A stretch of 64,000 nucleotides of DNA from Oscillospiraceae bacterium (GTDB lineage: Bacteria > Bacillota > Clostridia > Oscillospirales > Oscillospiraceae), in contig JAFRPC010000003.1 in assembly GCA_017429325.1 (NCBI GenBank), positions 1 through 64,000 of the forward strand. The letters are read 5' to 3'. The translations under genes were made by a program, and so were the position numbers. This document shows positions 1 through 6,469 of the stretch, piece by piece; the first letter of the stretch is position 1; each line of letters opens with the position of its first letter. Below the pieces are notes generated by a model. That model was given only the letters and a program-made list of their open reading frames with translations. It was not told the origin of the DNA and ran no database searches.

Positions 1-19
1 CTGTTGTATAATCCATGGT

Positions 20-90
20 GAAACCTCGGGTTTGATTAAGTAAGTACATCCGGCAAGATGCTTCTTTATCCTACTTCGAGGTTTCGTTTT
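20..90 (+). terminator. Possible terminator-like hairpin at the window edge
   Basis: A perfect 9-bp inverted repeat (GAAACCTCG at 20-28, CGAGGTTTC at 77-85) encloses about 48 bases and is followed by GTTTTATT. It could be the end of a transcript entering from the left or a small structured RNA. The sequence to about position 250 is AT-rich compared with the rest of the window and holds no convincing ORF. Confidence 0.3.
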
Positions 91-199
91 ATTCAATTGT
101 CAACTTTGCTCATCCCACAAGAAAAGTGATTGAGCCATAATACTTGAAAAAAGCTGTAAAGAAACAAAGAAACAAATGAATACTATGAAAGCATTTTTC

Positions 200-228
200 T
201 TGACTTTTTCTCCTTTTTCATATATCAT
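200..228 (+). promoter_or_regulatory. Candidate promoter of mgtE
   Basis: TTGACT (200-205) and TATCAT (223-228) are separated by 17 bases, close to the housekeeping sigma consensus. Transcription would start near 235, leaving a leader of about 250 nt before mgtE. Confidence 0.5.
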
Positions 229-235
229 AAATTTT

Positions 236-480
236 GGTGAGGTATCACCAAATACAAGAAAAAGGAAGTGAACATCCATGGACGCGGGGAGTAGCGGCGG
301 CACATCAGGCCGAAGTCCCACCGACGGAATTCCCTTGTGTGCCAGGGAGTTCCCTTAACCTCGGCCAACGTGCCTGCTTTTCACGTTCCCTGAATGACGA
401 CTGTACCGTGGCGCACAATGTGCGCCGCTGCCGGAAGCTGAAAAACGACCGGAAGCTGTCAAACAAAAACTGAAAAGGAG
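236..480 (+). promoter_or_regulatory. Long structured 5' leader of mgtE, possible metal-sensing element
   Basis: The leader contains GCGGGGAGTAGCG near 285; GGGGAGUAG is the best-known conserved string of yybP-ykoY (Mn2+) riboswitches. A long arm follows, with GGCAC/GTGCC and GGCCGA/TCGGCC pairing around an internal hairpin (about 298-382). The 3' half of the yybP-ykoY core is not recognisable, and the M-box expected for mgtE is also not seen. A palindrome (GGCGCACAATGTGCGCC, 410-426) sits near the end. Regulation by Mg2+ or Mn2+ is an inference. Confidence 0.3.
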
Positions 481-488
481 GAATTCCA

Positions 489-1880
489 ATGGCAGAACAT
501 ACCGTGATCATGGAGAATACCCTGCGCAAGCTGCTGGCGGAGAAGAAGTACAGCACCCTGCGGGAGATCCTGATCACCATGAACCCGGCGGACATTGCCG
601 CCATCTTCAACGAGCTGGAGGAGGACCGGCTTCCTCTGCTCTACCGTCTGCTCCCCAAGGAGCTGGCGGCGGACGTCTTTGTCGAAATGGACCAGGAGGC
701 CCAGGAGCTCCTGATCCGCGGCTTCTCGGACTCCGAACTGAAGGCCGTCATCGACGAGCTCTTCGTGGACGACGCCGTGGACATCATCGAGGAGATGCCC
801 GCCACGGTGGTCCGCCGTATACTGAGCCAGGCCGACCCCGAGATGCGCAAGTCCATCAACGAGATCCTGCGCTATCCCGAGAGCTCCGCCGGCTCCATCA
901 TGACCACCGAGTACATCTCCCTGCGGCCCCAGATGACCGTCGCCGAGGCCATCACCCGCATCCGCCGCACCGGAATCGACAAGGAGACCATCTACACCTG
1001 CTACGTCACCAAGGACCGCACCCTGATCGGCGTGGTCACGGTGAAGGATCTGCTGCTGTGCAGCGACGACGACAAGCAGATCGCCGACATCATGATCGAC
1101 AAGGTCATTTCGGTCAATACCCACGACGACCAGGAAGAGGTCGCCCAGATGTTCTCCAAGTACAACTTCATGGCCCTGCCCGTGGTGGACGGCGAAAACC
1201 GCCTGGTCGGTATCGTCACCTTCGACGACGCCATGGACGTCATGGAAGAAGAGGCCACCGAGGATATCGAAAAGATGGCCGCCATCATCCCCTCGGAGAA
1301 GCCCTACATGAGCATGAGCCCCTTCGAGATCTGGAAAAAGCGCATCCCCTGGCTGATGCTCCTCATGGTGTCGGCCACCTTCACCGGCATCATCATCTCC
1401 CACTTCGAGGACGCCCTGGCCAAGCTGGTCATTCTGACCGCCTTCATCCCCATGCTGATGGACACCGCCGGCAACTCCGGCTCCCAGGCCTCCGTCACCA
1501 TCATCCGCGGTCTGAGCCTGAATGAGCTGGAATTCGGCGACATCCTCCAAATCATCTGGAAGGAGGTCCGCGTGGCGGTCCTCTGCGGCCTGAGCCTGGG
1601 GGTGGCCTGCTTCGGCAAGATCCTTTTGGTGGACTATCTGATCCTGGGCAGCTTCGCCGAAGTCACCATGTCCAGCCCCTTCCTGATCATCGGCGTTATC
1701 TGCATCACCCTGTCCATCACGGTGCTCTTCGCCAAGATCGTGGGCTGCTCCCTGCCCCTCTTCGCCAAGAAGCTGGGCTTCGACCCGGCGGTCATGGCGA
1801 GCCCCTTCATCACCACCATCGTGGACGCCCTCTCCCTGCTGGTCTACTTCGGCGTGGCGAACCTGTTTTTGCCGCTATAA
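489..1880 (+). CDS. mgtE: MgtE-family magnesium transporter
   Basis: The 463-residue protein has the full MgtE architecture: an N-terminal superhelical MgtE_N domain (about 20-125), a pair of CBS domains (about 130-255) that sense cytosolic Mg2+ in this family, a connecting helix, and about five membrane helices from residue 285. The pore signature TAGNSGSQAS is present in the first membrane segment, as in Thermus MgtE. Length is normal. The start is set by an AAAGGAGG ribosome site eight bases upstream. It is a single-gene unit with its own promoter and a long leader, and a palindrome with T-rich tail follows the stop. Some MgtE proteins also carry Co2+ or Mn2+. Confidence 0.93.
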   Translation: MAEHTVIMENTLRKLLAEKKYSTLREILITMNPADIAAIFNELEEDRLPLLYRLLPKELAADVFVEMDQEAQELLIRGFSDSELKAVIDELFVDDAVDIIEEMPATVVRRILSQADPEMRKSINEILRYPESSAGSIMTTEYISLRPQMTVAEAITRIRRTGIDKETIYTCYVTKDRTLIGVVTVKDLLLCSDDDKQIADIMIDKVISVNTHDDQEEVAQMFSKYNFMALPVVDGENRLVGIVTFDDAMDVMEEEATEDIEKMAAIIPSEKPYMSMSPFEIWKKRIPWLMLLMVSATFTGIIISHFEDALAKLVILTAFIPMLMDTAGNSGSQASVTIIRGLSLNELEFGDILQIIWKEVRVAVLCGLSLGVACFGKILLVDYLILGSFAEVTMSSPFLIIGVICITLSITVLFAKIVGCSLPLFAKKLGFDPAVMASPFITTIVDALSLLVYFGVANLFLPL

Positions 1881-1899
1881 ATATCCGTGAAAAATGCGT

Positions 1900-1942
1900 A
1901 GTAGGGCGGCCAGACCTCTGGCCGCCGCGCTTTTCGCTTTTT
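1900..1942 (+). terminator. GTAGGGCGGCC palindrome acting as probable terminator
   Basis: The stem GGCGGCCAGA/TCTGGCCGCC follows mgtE and is succeeded by TTTTCGCTTTTT. It belongs to the GTAGGG palindrome family that recurs across the window; the same stem is found near 14445, 29435 and 56220. Confidence 0.6.
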
Positions 1943-1952
1943 GGGAGTTCGT

Positions 1953-2070
1953 ATGCTCAGATACAAATGCTTGATCTTAGACCATGACGACACGGTCATG
2001 GACTCCACGGCCCACGTCCACCATCCGGCCTTCCTGGTCTCCCTGGCGGAGCTTCGCCCGGGGCACACCA
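1953..2070 (+). pseudogene. Truncated duplicate of the HAD phosphatase 5' end
   Basis: These 118 bases match the first 118 bases of the intact HAD gene at 2755-2872 with only a few silent-type differences, starting exactly at the ATG. After about 39 codons the similarity stops abruptly at the edge of a palindrome (2078-2125). The fragment keeps the HAD motif I region but not the rest of the enzyme. The layout implies that the histidine phosphatase gene and palindrome were placed into the HAD gene with duplication of its 5' end. Confidence 0.85.
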
Positions 2071-2077
2071 GAACACA

Positions 2078-2125
2078 GTAGGGGACGGTTCTGTGTGTTG
2101 CCGAACACATAGAACCGTCCTCTAC
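2078..2125. repeat. 20-bp-arm palindrome at a duplication breakpoint
   Basis: GTAGGGGACGGTTCTGTGTG (2078-2097) pairs with CACATAGAACCGTCCTCTAC (2106-2125), 18 of 20 positions matching. The AGAACCGTCC half also appears near 12503 and 60040. It lies seven bases after the end of the duplicated HAD fragment. Confidence 0.85.
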
Positions 2126-2155
2126 GTGTGTTGAGTGTGTTGAGGACAATGACCT

Positions 2156-2776
2156 ATGACAACGATCATTTTCGTCCGCCACGCGGATTCCAACCGCCGG
2201 AACCACGACGAGCTGCTCCGGGAGCTGTCGCCCAAGGGGATGGAGGACCGGAAGCGCGTCACGGAGTACCTGGCCGGAAAGGGGATCGACGCCGTGCTGT
2301 CGAGCCCCTACCGAAGGGCCGTGGATACCGTCGCAGACTTCGCGCAGCGGTACGGCGTTAAGATCGAGCTCGCAGACGGCTTCCGGGAGCGGGAGGTCTC
2401 CGGCTGGCTCGAAGACTACGCCGCCTTCGTCAAACGGCAGTGGGAGGACTTCGACTACCGGCGGCCCGGGTGCGAGAGCCTGCGGCAGGCCCAGCGCCGA
2501 TGTATCGCCGCCCTGGAAGCGGTGCTGCGGCAGTACGCCGGAAAGACCGTCGCTATCGGCAGCCACGGAACAGCCATCAGCGCCGTCGTGAACTACTACG
2601 ACAGCTCCTTCGGGTACAGGGAGTTCGAGCAAATCGAGCCCGTGATGCCCTGGATCGTGGAGCTCGATTTCAATGAAAGCGGGACCTGCACGGAGCTCCG
2701 GCAGCTTGACCCCTGCCGATGCGCTCCGGCGGACCGAATAGAGGGACCGACAGTATGCTCAGATACAAATGCCTGA
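2156..2776 (+). CDS. Histidine phosphatase family protein (phosphoglycerate mutase-like)
   Basis: The 206-residue protein starts with a beta strand running into VRHADS, the RHx phosphoacceptor motif of the branch-1 histidine phosphatases. It also has FREREVSGW with the expected acidic/arginine region, a central helix (ESLRQAQRRCIAALEAVL) and IGSHGTAIS carrying the second catalytic histidine. The substrate cannot be told from sequence; small phosphorylated metabolites are usual. The start at 2156 follows TTGAGGAC. Its last seven codons overlap the HAD gene that starts at 2755, so the two are probably co-transcribed. It sits between a truncated and an intact copy of the HAD 5' end, which marks it as a late arrival. 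Confidence 0.85.
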   Translation: MTTIIFVRHADSNRRNHDELLRELSPKGMEDRKRVTEYLAGKGIDAVLSSPYRRAVDTVADFAQRYGVKIELADGFREREVSGWLEDYAAFVKRQWEDFDYRRPGCESLRQAQRRCIAALEAVLRQYAGKTVAIGSHGTAISAVVNYYDSSFGYREFEQIEPVMPWIVELDFNESGTCTELRQLDPCRCAPADRIEGPTVCSDTNA

Positions 2777-3417
2777 TTTTGGACCATGACGACACGGTCA
2801 TGGACTCCACGGCCCACGTCCACCATCCGGCCTTCCTGGTCTCCCTGGCGGAGCTTCGCCCGGGGCACACCATCACGCTGGAGGACTATTTCCGGGTGAA
2901 CTTCCACCCGGGCTTCGTGGAATACTGCCGGGACGTTTTGGGCTTCACCGAGGCAGAGCTGGCCCGGGAGGTGGAGATGTGGAAGGAATACGTCCGGGAC
3001 CACGTCCCCGCGGTCTACCCCGGCATGGCCCGCATCATCCGCCGCCAGAAGGAGGCAGAGGGCCTGGTCTGCGTGATCTCCCACTCCTTCGACTACAACA
3101 TCCGCCGGGACTACGAGGCCAACGGCCTGCCCGCGCCCGACGCGGTCTACGGCTGGGAGCTGCCCCCGGCGCTTCGCAAGCCCGACCCCTGGGCCCTGCG
3201 GCAGGTGCTGGAGCGCTTCGCCCTGGCGCCGGAGGACTGCCTTGTGGTGGACGACCTGAAGCCCGGCTACGAGATGGCCCAGGCCCTGGGCGTCCCCTTC
3301 GCCGCCGCCTGCTGGGCTTACGACGTGCCCGAGATCCGGGCCTTCATGGAGGCCAACTGCGCCCTGTCCTTCGAGGACCCCGCGGACCTGGAGGCCTACC
3401 TGTTCCCCACCCCGTAG
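2755..3417 (+). CDS. HAD-superfamily hydrolase
   Basis: The 220-residue protein opens with LILDHDDTVMDS, matching HAD motif I with nucleophile D10 and acid/base D12. A cap domain follows, then CVISHS (motif II), a lysine-proline pair in ALRKPDPW (motif III) and CLVVDDLKPGYEMA (motif IV). The pattern is that of small-molecule phosphatases or phosphoglycolate-phosphatase-like enzymes; the substrate is unknown. The ATG at 2755 is preferred over an upstream in-frame ATG because the 118-bp duplication begins exactly there. The TAG stop (3415-3417) is part of the GTAGGGG of a palindrome, so the repeat defines the C-terminus. Confidence 0.88.
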   Translation: MLRYKCLILDHDDTVMDSTAHVHHPAFLVSLAELRPGHTITLEDYFRVNFHPGFVEYCRDVLGFTEAELAREVEMWKEYVRDHVPAVYPGMARIIRRQKEAEGLVCVISHSFDYNIRRDYEANGLPAPDAVYGWELPPALRKPDPWALRQVLERFALAPEDCLVVDDLKPGYEMAQALGVPFAAACWAYDVPEIRAFMEANCALSFEDPADLEAYLFPTP

Positions 3418-3780
3418 GGGCCGACGCCTCGACGGCCCGCCGTACCCGCCCCGTAGGGGCCGGCGCCTCGACGGCCCGCCGTACCTTGCTCCCGCCTGTA
3501 GGGGCGGTCATTGGCCGCCCGCCGTTCCCCGCCCGGACGAGGCAACAGGCAACGGGCAACAGGCAACAGGCCCGCCTGTAGGGGCGGTCATTGGCCGCCC
3601 GCCGTACCCTGCCCCCGCCTGTAGGGGCGGTCATTGGCCGCCTGCCGTACCCTGCCCCCGCCTGTAGGGGCGGTCATTGGCCGCCCGCCGTTTCCGCCCG
3701 TAGGGGGCGGCCCCCGGACGCCCCGCTCCGCCGTCGGGAAAAATGTAGGGAGGCATCCCCTGATGCCTCCGCCCACCGAC
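3414..3780. repeat. Array of eight GTAGGG palindromes with several stem types
   Basis: GTAGGG starts occur at 3414, 3453, 3498, 3578, 3621, 3664, 3700 and 3745. The stems differ (GCCGACGcctcgaCGGC, GGCGGtcattggCCGCC, GGCGGCCCCCGG, GAGGCATccccTGATGCCTC) but each is self-complementary, usually followed by CGCCG and a C-rich spacer. A 7-bp tandem repeat (GGCAACA/GGCAACG) lies at about 3540-3571. No gene is seen in this stretch. Confidence 0.9.
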
Positions 3781-3798
3781 AAAAAAGGAGAACAAAGC

Positions 3799-4587
3799 AT
3801 GAAAAAACGCTATCAACCACCGCTCTGGATGCGGGTCCTGCCGATCGTCATCCTCGTACTTGTCACCGCCATCGTCGCGGTGGCCCTTTGGAACGCCTTC
3901 GGACCGGGTAAAACGCCCCCCTCCGAGCCGGTTTCCGAGCCGCAGACCCAGACCGCCGCTCCCACCGTGGACAGTACCGCCCAGCCGGAAAGCAGCGCCC
4001 AGCCGGATACTACCGCCCAGCCGGAGACTGCCGCGCCGACGACGCAGCCTGTCGAAACGACGGCCCTCCCCGCAGCGCCGGAGCCCGAGACGGCAGCGCT
4101 CCGCTTCTCCGAGGAGGAGGTCAGAGCGGTCCTGCAAGAATACCTGCGGCTGAAAGGCGCACTGGAGGGCTCCCCGGAGGGGATGCTGGTCGAGCTGGGG
4201 CTGTGGAGCTTTGACCGGGAGGCGGAGCTGCTGCCCAACAACTACCGAAAGACCGACATCCCCTATGCGGAATATCGGGAAAAAATGCTTCAAATCATGA
4301 CGGAGGACTGGCTGGAAGGGAGCTTCCAGTTTGACGGCAAGGGCCTGGGCGATTCTGTCTTCAAGGAAGAGGACGGCTGGCTGTGCTTCTATGAAGCCGG
4401 CGCCACCGGCGGAGCCTATGAGCTCGGCAGCCTGACGCCCCGGGAAGGCACGGAGGGCGAATACCTCGCGGAGGTCTATTCCTGCAACGAGGACGGGAGC
4501 CGCGAGCTGTGGACCGCAGAGCTCCATGTCGCCGAGGCCGAAGGCCGCTGCGTCATCGCCGCATACCAGACGCTTGCTGCGGAGTGA
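3799..4587 (+). CDS. Hypothetical single-pass membrane-anchored extracytoplasmic protein
   Basis: The 262-residue protein has a basic N-terminus, one membrane helix (about 12-32: VLPIVILVLVTAIVAVALW) and no lipobox cysteine. A Pro/Thr/Ala/Gln linker follows, with imperfect TAQPE/TTAQPET repeats (about 40-95), then a globular domain of about 165 residues that I do not recognise. The likely topology is N-in with the C-terminal domain outside. The start is fixed by AAAAGGAG just upstream; a longer in-frame ORF reads through the palindrome array and is not believed. Low-complexity linkers like this are typical of cell-surface proteins in Clostridia. Confidence 0.75.
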   Translation: MKKRYQPPLWMRVLPIVILVLVTAIVAVALWNAFGPGKTPPSEPVSEPQTQTAAPTVDSTAQPESSAQPDTTAQPETAAPTTQPVETTALPAAPEPETAALRFSEEEVRAVLQEYLRLKGALEGSPEGMLVELGLWSFDREAELLPNNYRKTDIPYAEYREKMLQIMTEDWLEGSFQFDGKGLGDSVFKEEDGWLCFYEAGATGGAYELGSLTPREGTEGEYLAEVYSCNEDGSRELWTAELHVAEAEGRCVIAAYQTLAAE

Positions 4588-4590
4588 ATT

Positions 4591-4684
4591 TGTATGCAGA
4601 AACGCAAAAATGAGTATATGCAGAAACGCAGGAATGTGTATGCGGAAACGCAAAAATGAATGTATGCGCAAACGTAAAAAAATG
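4591..4684 (+). repeat. Four degenerate tandem repeats of about 22-26 bp
   Basis: The unit TATGCAGAAACGCAAAAATGA recurs four times with small changes (GTATGCAGAAACGC, ATATGCAGAAACGC, GTATGCGGAAACGC, GTATGCGCAAACGT). It ends just before the tRNA-Leu promoter. No function is evident. Confidence 0.7.
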
Positions 4685-4690
4685 AGGCTC

Positions 4691-4719
4691 TTGACGAAAC
4701 GGGAGAAACGTGATACAAT
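4691..4719 (+). promoter_or_regulatory. Promoter of tRNA-Leu
   Basis: TTGACG (4691-4696) and TACAAT (4714-4719) are spaced by 17 bases, ending ten bases before the tRNA. Confidence 0.8.
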
Positions 4720-4729
4720 ACTCCCGCAC

Positions 4730-4816
4730 GCCGCTGTGTTGGAATAGGTAGACAAAGCGGACTTAAAATCCGCCGGTAGCGATACCGTACCGGTTCGAGT
4801 CCGGTCAGCGGCACCA
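4730..4816 (+). tRNA. tRNA-Leu (anticodon UAA)
   Basis: The acceptor arm GCCGCTG (4730-4736) pairs with CAGCGGC (4806-4812), followed by discriminator A and an encoded CCA. The D-loop contains GGTAGAC, the anticodon stem GCGGA/TCCGC encloses CTTAAAA giving anticodon TAA (4764-4766), a long variable arm identifies the leucine class, and the T-arm has GGTTCGAGTCC. It has its own promoter and terminator. Confidence 0.97.
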
Positions 4817-4823
4817 GCAAAAG

Positions 4824-4848
4824 GCACTTGCGAAAGCAAGTGCTTTTT
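4824..4848 (+). terminator. Terminator of tRNA-Leu
   Basis: The perfect stem GCACTTGC/GCAAGTGC with a GAAA loop is followed by TTTTT. Confidence 0.92.
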
Positions 4849-4854
4849 GCAATG

Positions 4855-4932
4855 ATATCCGTCCATGCCGGAGATATGTCTTCGGCATGATATCGCCCTT
4901 CGGGTGGTGATATACGCCTTCAGCGTATGATA
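4855..4932. repeat. Array of short tetraloop hairpins linked by TGATAT
   Basis: Consecutive mini-hairpins (CATGCCggagatatgtcttcGGCATG, CGCCCTTCGGGTG, TACGCCTTCAGCGTA) are joined by GATAT/TGATA. The same style of array resumes at 5075 on the far side of the 123-bp element, so the element appears to have split one array. Confidence 0.6.
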
Positions 4933-4941
4933 AGGAACGGG

Positions 4942-5064
4942 GTAATTGTTCAGTCGCCCGTAGGGGCCGATGCCTACATCGGCCCTACCTACCGATTTTT
5001 GCCTGCAAGCGAGGGCGGATGTGGGCATCCGCCCCTACGACGAAGGGGGCTACTGAATAGATAC
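4942..5064 (+). mobile_element. 123-bp MITE-like element, copy 1
   Basis: Imperfect 17-bp terminal inverted repeats (GTAATTGTTCAGTCGCC and, inverted, GTATCTATTCAGTAGCC, 13 of 17 matching) enclose two palindromes of the GTAGGGGC type (GCCGATG.../...CATCGGC and GCGGATG.../...CATCCGC). The complete 123 bases are identical to the reverse complement of 53367-53489. GGAACGGG flanks both sides (4935 and 5065), a possible target duplication. No ORF is inside, so mobility would need a transposase in trans. Confidence 0.8.
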
Positions 5065-5074
5065 GGAACGGGTA

Positions 5075-5175
5075 TCATATCATTTTACTCCTGCGGAGCA
5101 AACTATCATACTTGCAGCGCAAGTATATCCTATCGCGTCAGCGATATAGCATTCGTCAGCGTGATAATCAAGCCT
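5075..5175. repeat. Continuation of mini-hairpin array
   Basis: Units such as CTCCTGCGGAG, ACTTGCAGCGCAAGT, TATCGCGTCAGCGATA and ATTCGTCAGCGTGATAAT follow one another. From here to about 5298 I see no gene. Confidence 0.55.
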
Positions 5176-5298
5176 GTTTCCCTTGTTGGAGGCTGGCTTC
5201 TTTTTTTGTATAGCCCTTCCATCAGCGCCTCCCTCGGATGTGCCAATTTTCTGTTTTTTTAAGCTTCGGGAATCTGCTGTGTCAGAGGATGCGGAGGC

Positions 5299-5447
5299 CT
5301 ATTCTGAACCGGAAAGGATTCCCTCGAGGGCCTGGGCGGAGCGCACCTTGTAGCTGTAGTCCAGATGCAGGAAGACGGTTTTGACAGACGGATGATCGGA
5401 GAGAAACTGCGCTAAGGCCACGGGGACGACCTTCTCCCGTTTCTGTG
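5299..5447 (-). pseudogene. Remnant of a Toprim-like protein C-terminus
   Basis: Read leftward, the frame ending at the TAG at 5299-5301 encodes about 48 residues containing ALAQFLSDHPSVKTVFLHLD. This resembles the ALxxFLxxHPxIxxIxLxLD segment of Toprim/DUF3991 proteins of conjugative and mobilisable elements. The second acidic motif (usually DND) is degraded to DYS. The upstream end is cut by a sequence like the MITE terminal repeat (GTATCGATTCAGT, 5447-5459). Position near a tRNA gene fits a decayed integrative element. The family match is from memory and short. Confidence 0.45.
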
Positions 5448-5545
5448 TATCGATTCAGTCACCCCTTTCTTCGTAGGGGCGGTCATTGGCCGCCCGCCGT
5501 CCCACGCCGGAGGGCGGCCAGACCCTGGACGCTGCACACCTTTCT
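5447..5545. repeat. Partial MITE terminus and two palindromes
   Basis: GTATCGATTCAGT resembles the 123-bp element end (GTATCTATTCAGT), followed, as there, by a GTAGGGGC palindrome (from about 5475). A decayed AGGGCGGCCAGACCC palindrome follows (about 5510). This looks like a divergent or recombined member of the same family. Confidence 0.6.
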
Positions 5546-5824
5546 GTAGCGCCGACAATCTGTCGGCCCAGGCCGATTGATAATCGGCGCTACCGATTTG
5601 CGGTGCGGGCAACCTGTCCGCCGTCCCCTGCCTGTAGCGCCGACAATCTGTCGGCCCAGGCCGATTGATGATCGGCGCTACCGATTTGCGGTGCGGGCAA
5701 CCTGCCCGCCGTCCCCCGCCTGTAGCGCTGACAATCTGTCGGCCCAGGCCGATTGATAATCGGCGCTACCGATTCGCGGTGCGGGCAACCTGCCCGCCGT
5801 CCCCCGCCTGTAGCGCCGACAATG
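5546..5824. repeat. Three complete 88-bp tandem repeats plus partial fourth
   Basis: Units start at 5546, 5634, 5722 and 5810 (partial). Each contains GTAGCGCCGACAATCTGTCGG, a second arm GCCGATTGATAATCGGC, and GCGGGCAACCTGCCCGC. The copies differ at only a few positions. The array ends a few bases past the stop of the ANTAR gene. There are no unique spacers, so it is not CRISPR. Confidence 0.92.
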
Positions 5825-5835
5825 GGAGCTTAGTA

Positions 5836-6429
5836 TCAGTTCCTCAAAGAGGCCGTTCCGAGGAGTTCCTCGGCGATCCGGCGTTTGCTGACGCAGCGGT
5901 CCATAGCCTGTTTCTCCAGGAAGCGGTGCGCCTCCGGCTCGCTCATGCCTCGCTGCTCGATGAGCAGCCATTTGGCGCGATTCAAAAGATGGATCTCCTG
6001 CATCTTCTGTTCCACGGTCTGCGTGCTCTCTTCCATCCTGCGAAGGCGCTCTCTTGCCGCGGTCATCCATTCCAGAGCCCTGGTCAGGGCTTGCTGCGTC
6101 GTGGGCTTCGGCAGGGTAAAAACGCCGCGATCCACCACCTGGCTGTGGATCTCCTCCTGTAGGGCCGCCCGGACCAGCATCAGGACCACCGTCTGCTGAT
6201 TTCCGCATTGCGCAATGGAAAAGGCGGTGCCGAAGTCGTCCGGCAGAGGCGCGTTGACGATGACCAGGTCGTAGACCCGCTCCAGGGCGGCACGCTTCGC
6301 CGCGCTGACGGAGGGCACGGTCCGAATGGGTCCGTAGGCAGACGCCGGAAGCAGACCGGTGATCGCCTGATTGAACCGGTCGGAATCAGACACCAGCAAA
6401 ACGCTGTAGCATTGCTGAGAGAAAACCAT
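5836..6429 (-). CDS. ANTAR-domain response regulator (RNA-binding antiterminator)
   Basis: The 197-residue protein has a receiver-like N-terminal domain (about 1-120; DLVIVNAPLPDD takes the place of the phospho-acceptor loop) followed by a coiled segment and a C-terminal ANTAR domain (about 140-190: NRAKWLLIEQRGMSEPEA... AEELL). ANTAR proteins bind paired hexaloop hairpins in nascent RNA and block terminators, usually for nitrogen genes. It lies 40 bp downstream of glnA in the same orientation, a common arrangement in Clostridia, so a nitrogen-control role is likely. The conserved phosphorylation aspartate is not clear, suggesting signal input other than a histidine kinase. Confidence 0.88.
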   Translation of the reverse strand: MVFSQQCYSVLLVSDSDRFNQAITGLLPASAYGPIRTVPSVSAAKRAALERVYDLVIVNAPLPDDFGTAFSIAQCGNQQTVVLMLVRAALQEEIHSQVVDRGVFTLPKPTTQQALTRALEWMTAARERLRRMEESTQTVEQKMQEIHLLNRAKWLLIEQRGMSEPEAHRFLEKQAMDRCVSKRRIAEELLGTASLRN

Positions 6430-6469
6430 AGATCGCCCCTCCTCTCCTTGAAATGCGGTTTACGCGCCG

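Noticed and set aside
236..480. M-box (Mg2+) riboswitch before mgtE
   Set aside because: The conserved M-box strings are not present; GGTGAGG is part of a small GGTGA/TCACC hairpin.
3634..3798. N-terminal extension of the hypothetical protein at 3799 through the palindromes
   Set aside because: A strong ribosome site precedes ATG 3799, directly followed by a basic N-terminus and membrane anchor.
4730..4816. tRNA-Leu as an active attachment site
   Set aside because: No second copy of the tRNA 3' end and no integrase gene are in the window.
5546..5824. CRISPR-like regular array
   Set aside because: Units are contiguous and nearly identical over 88 bp; no unique spacers and no cas genes.
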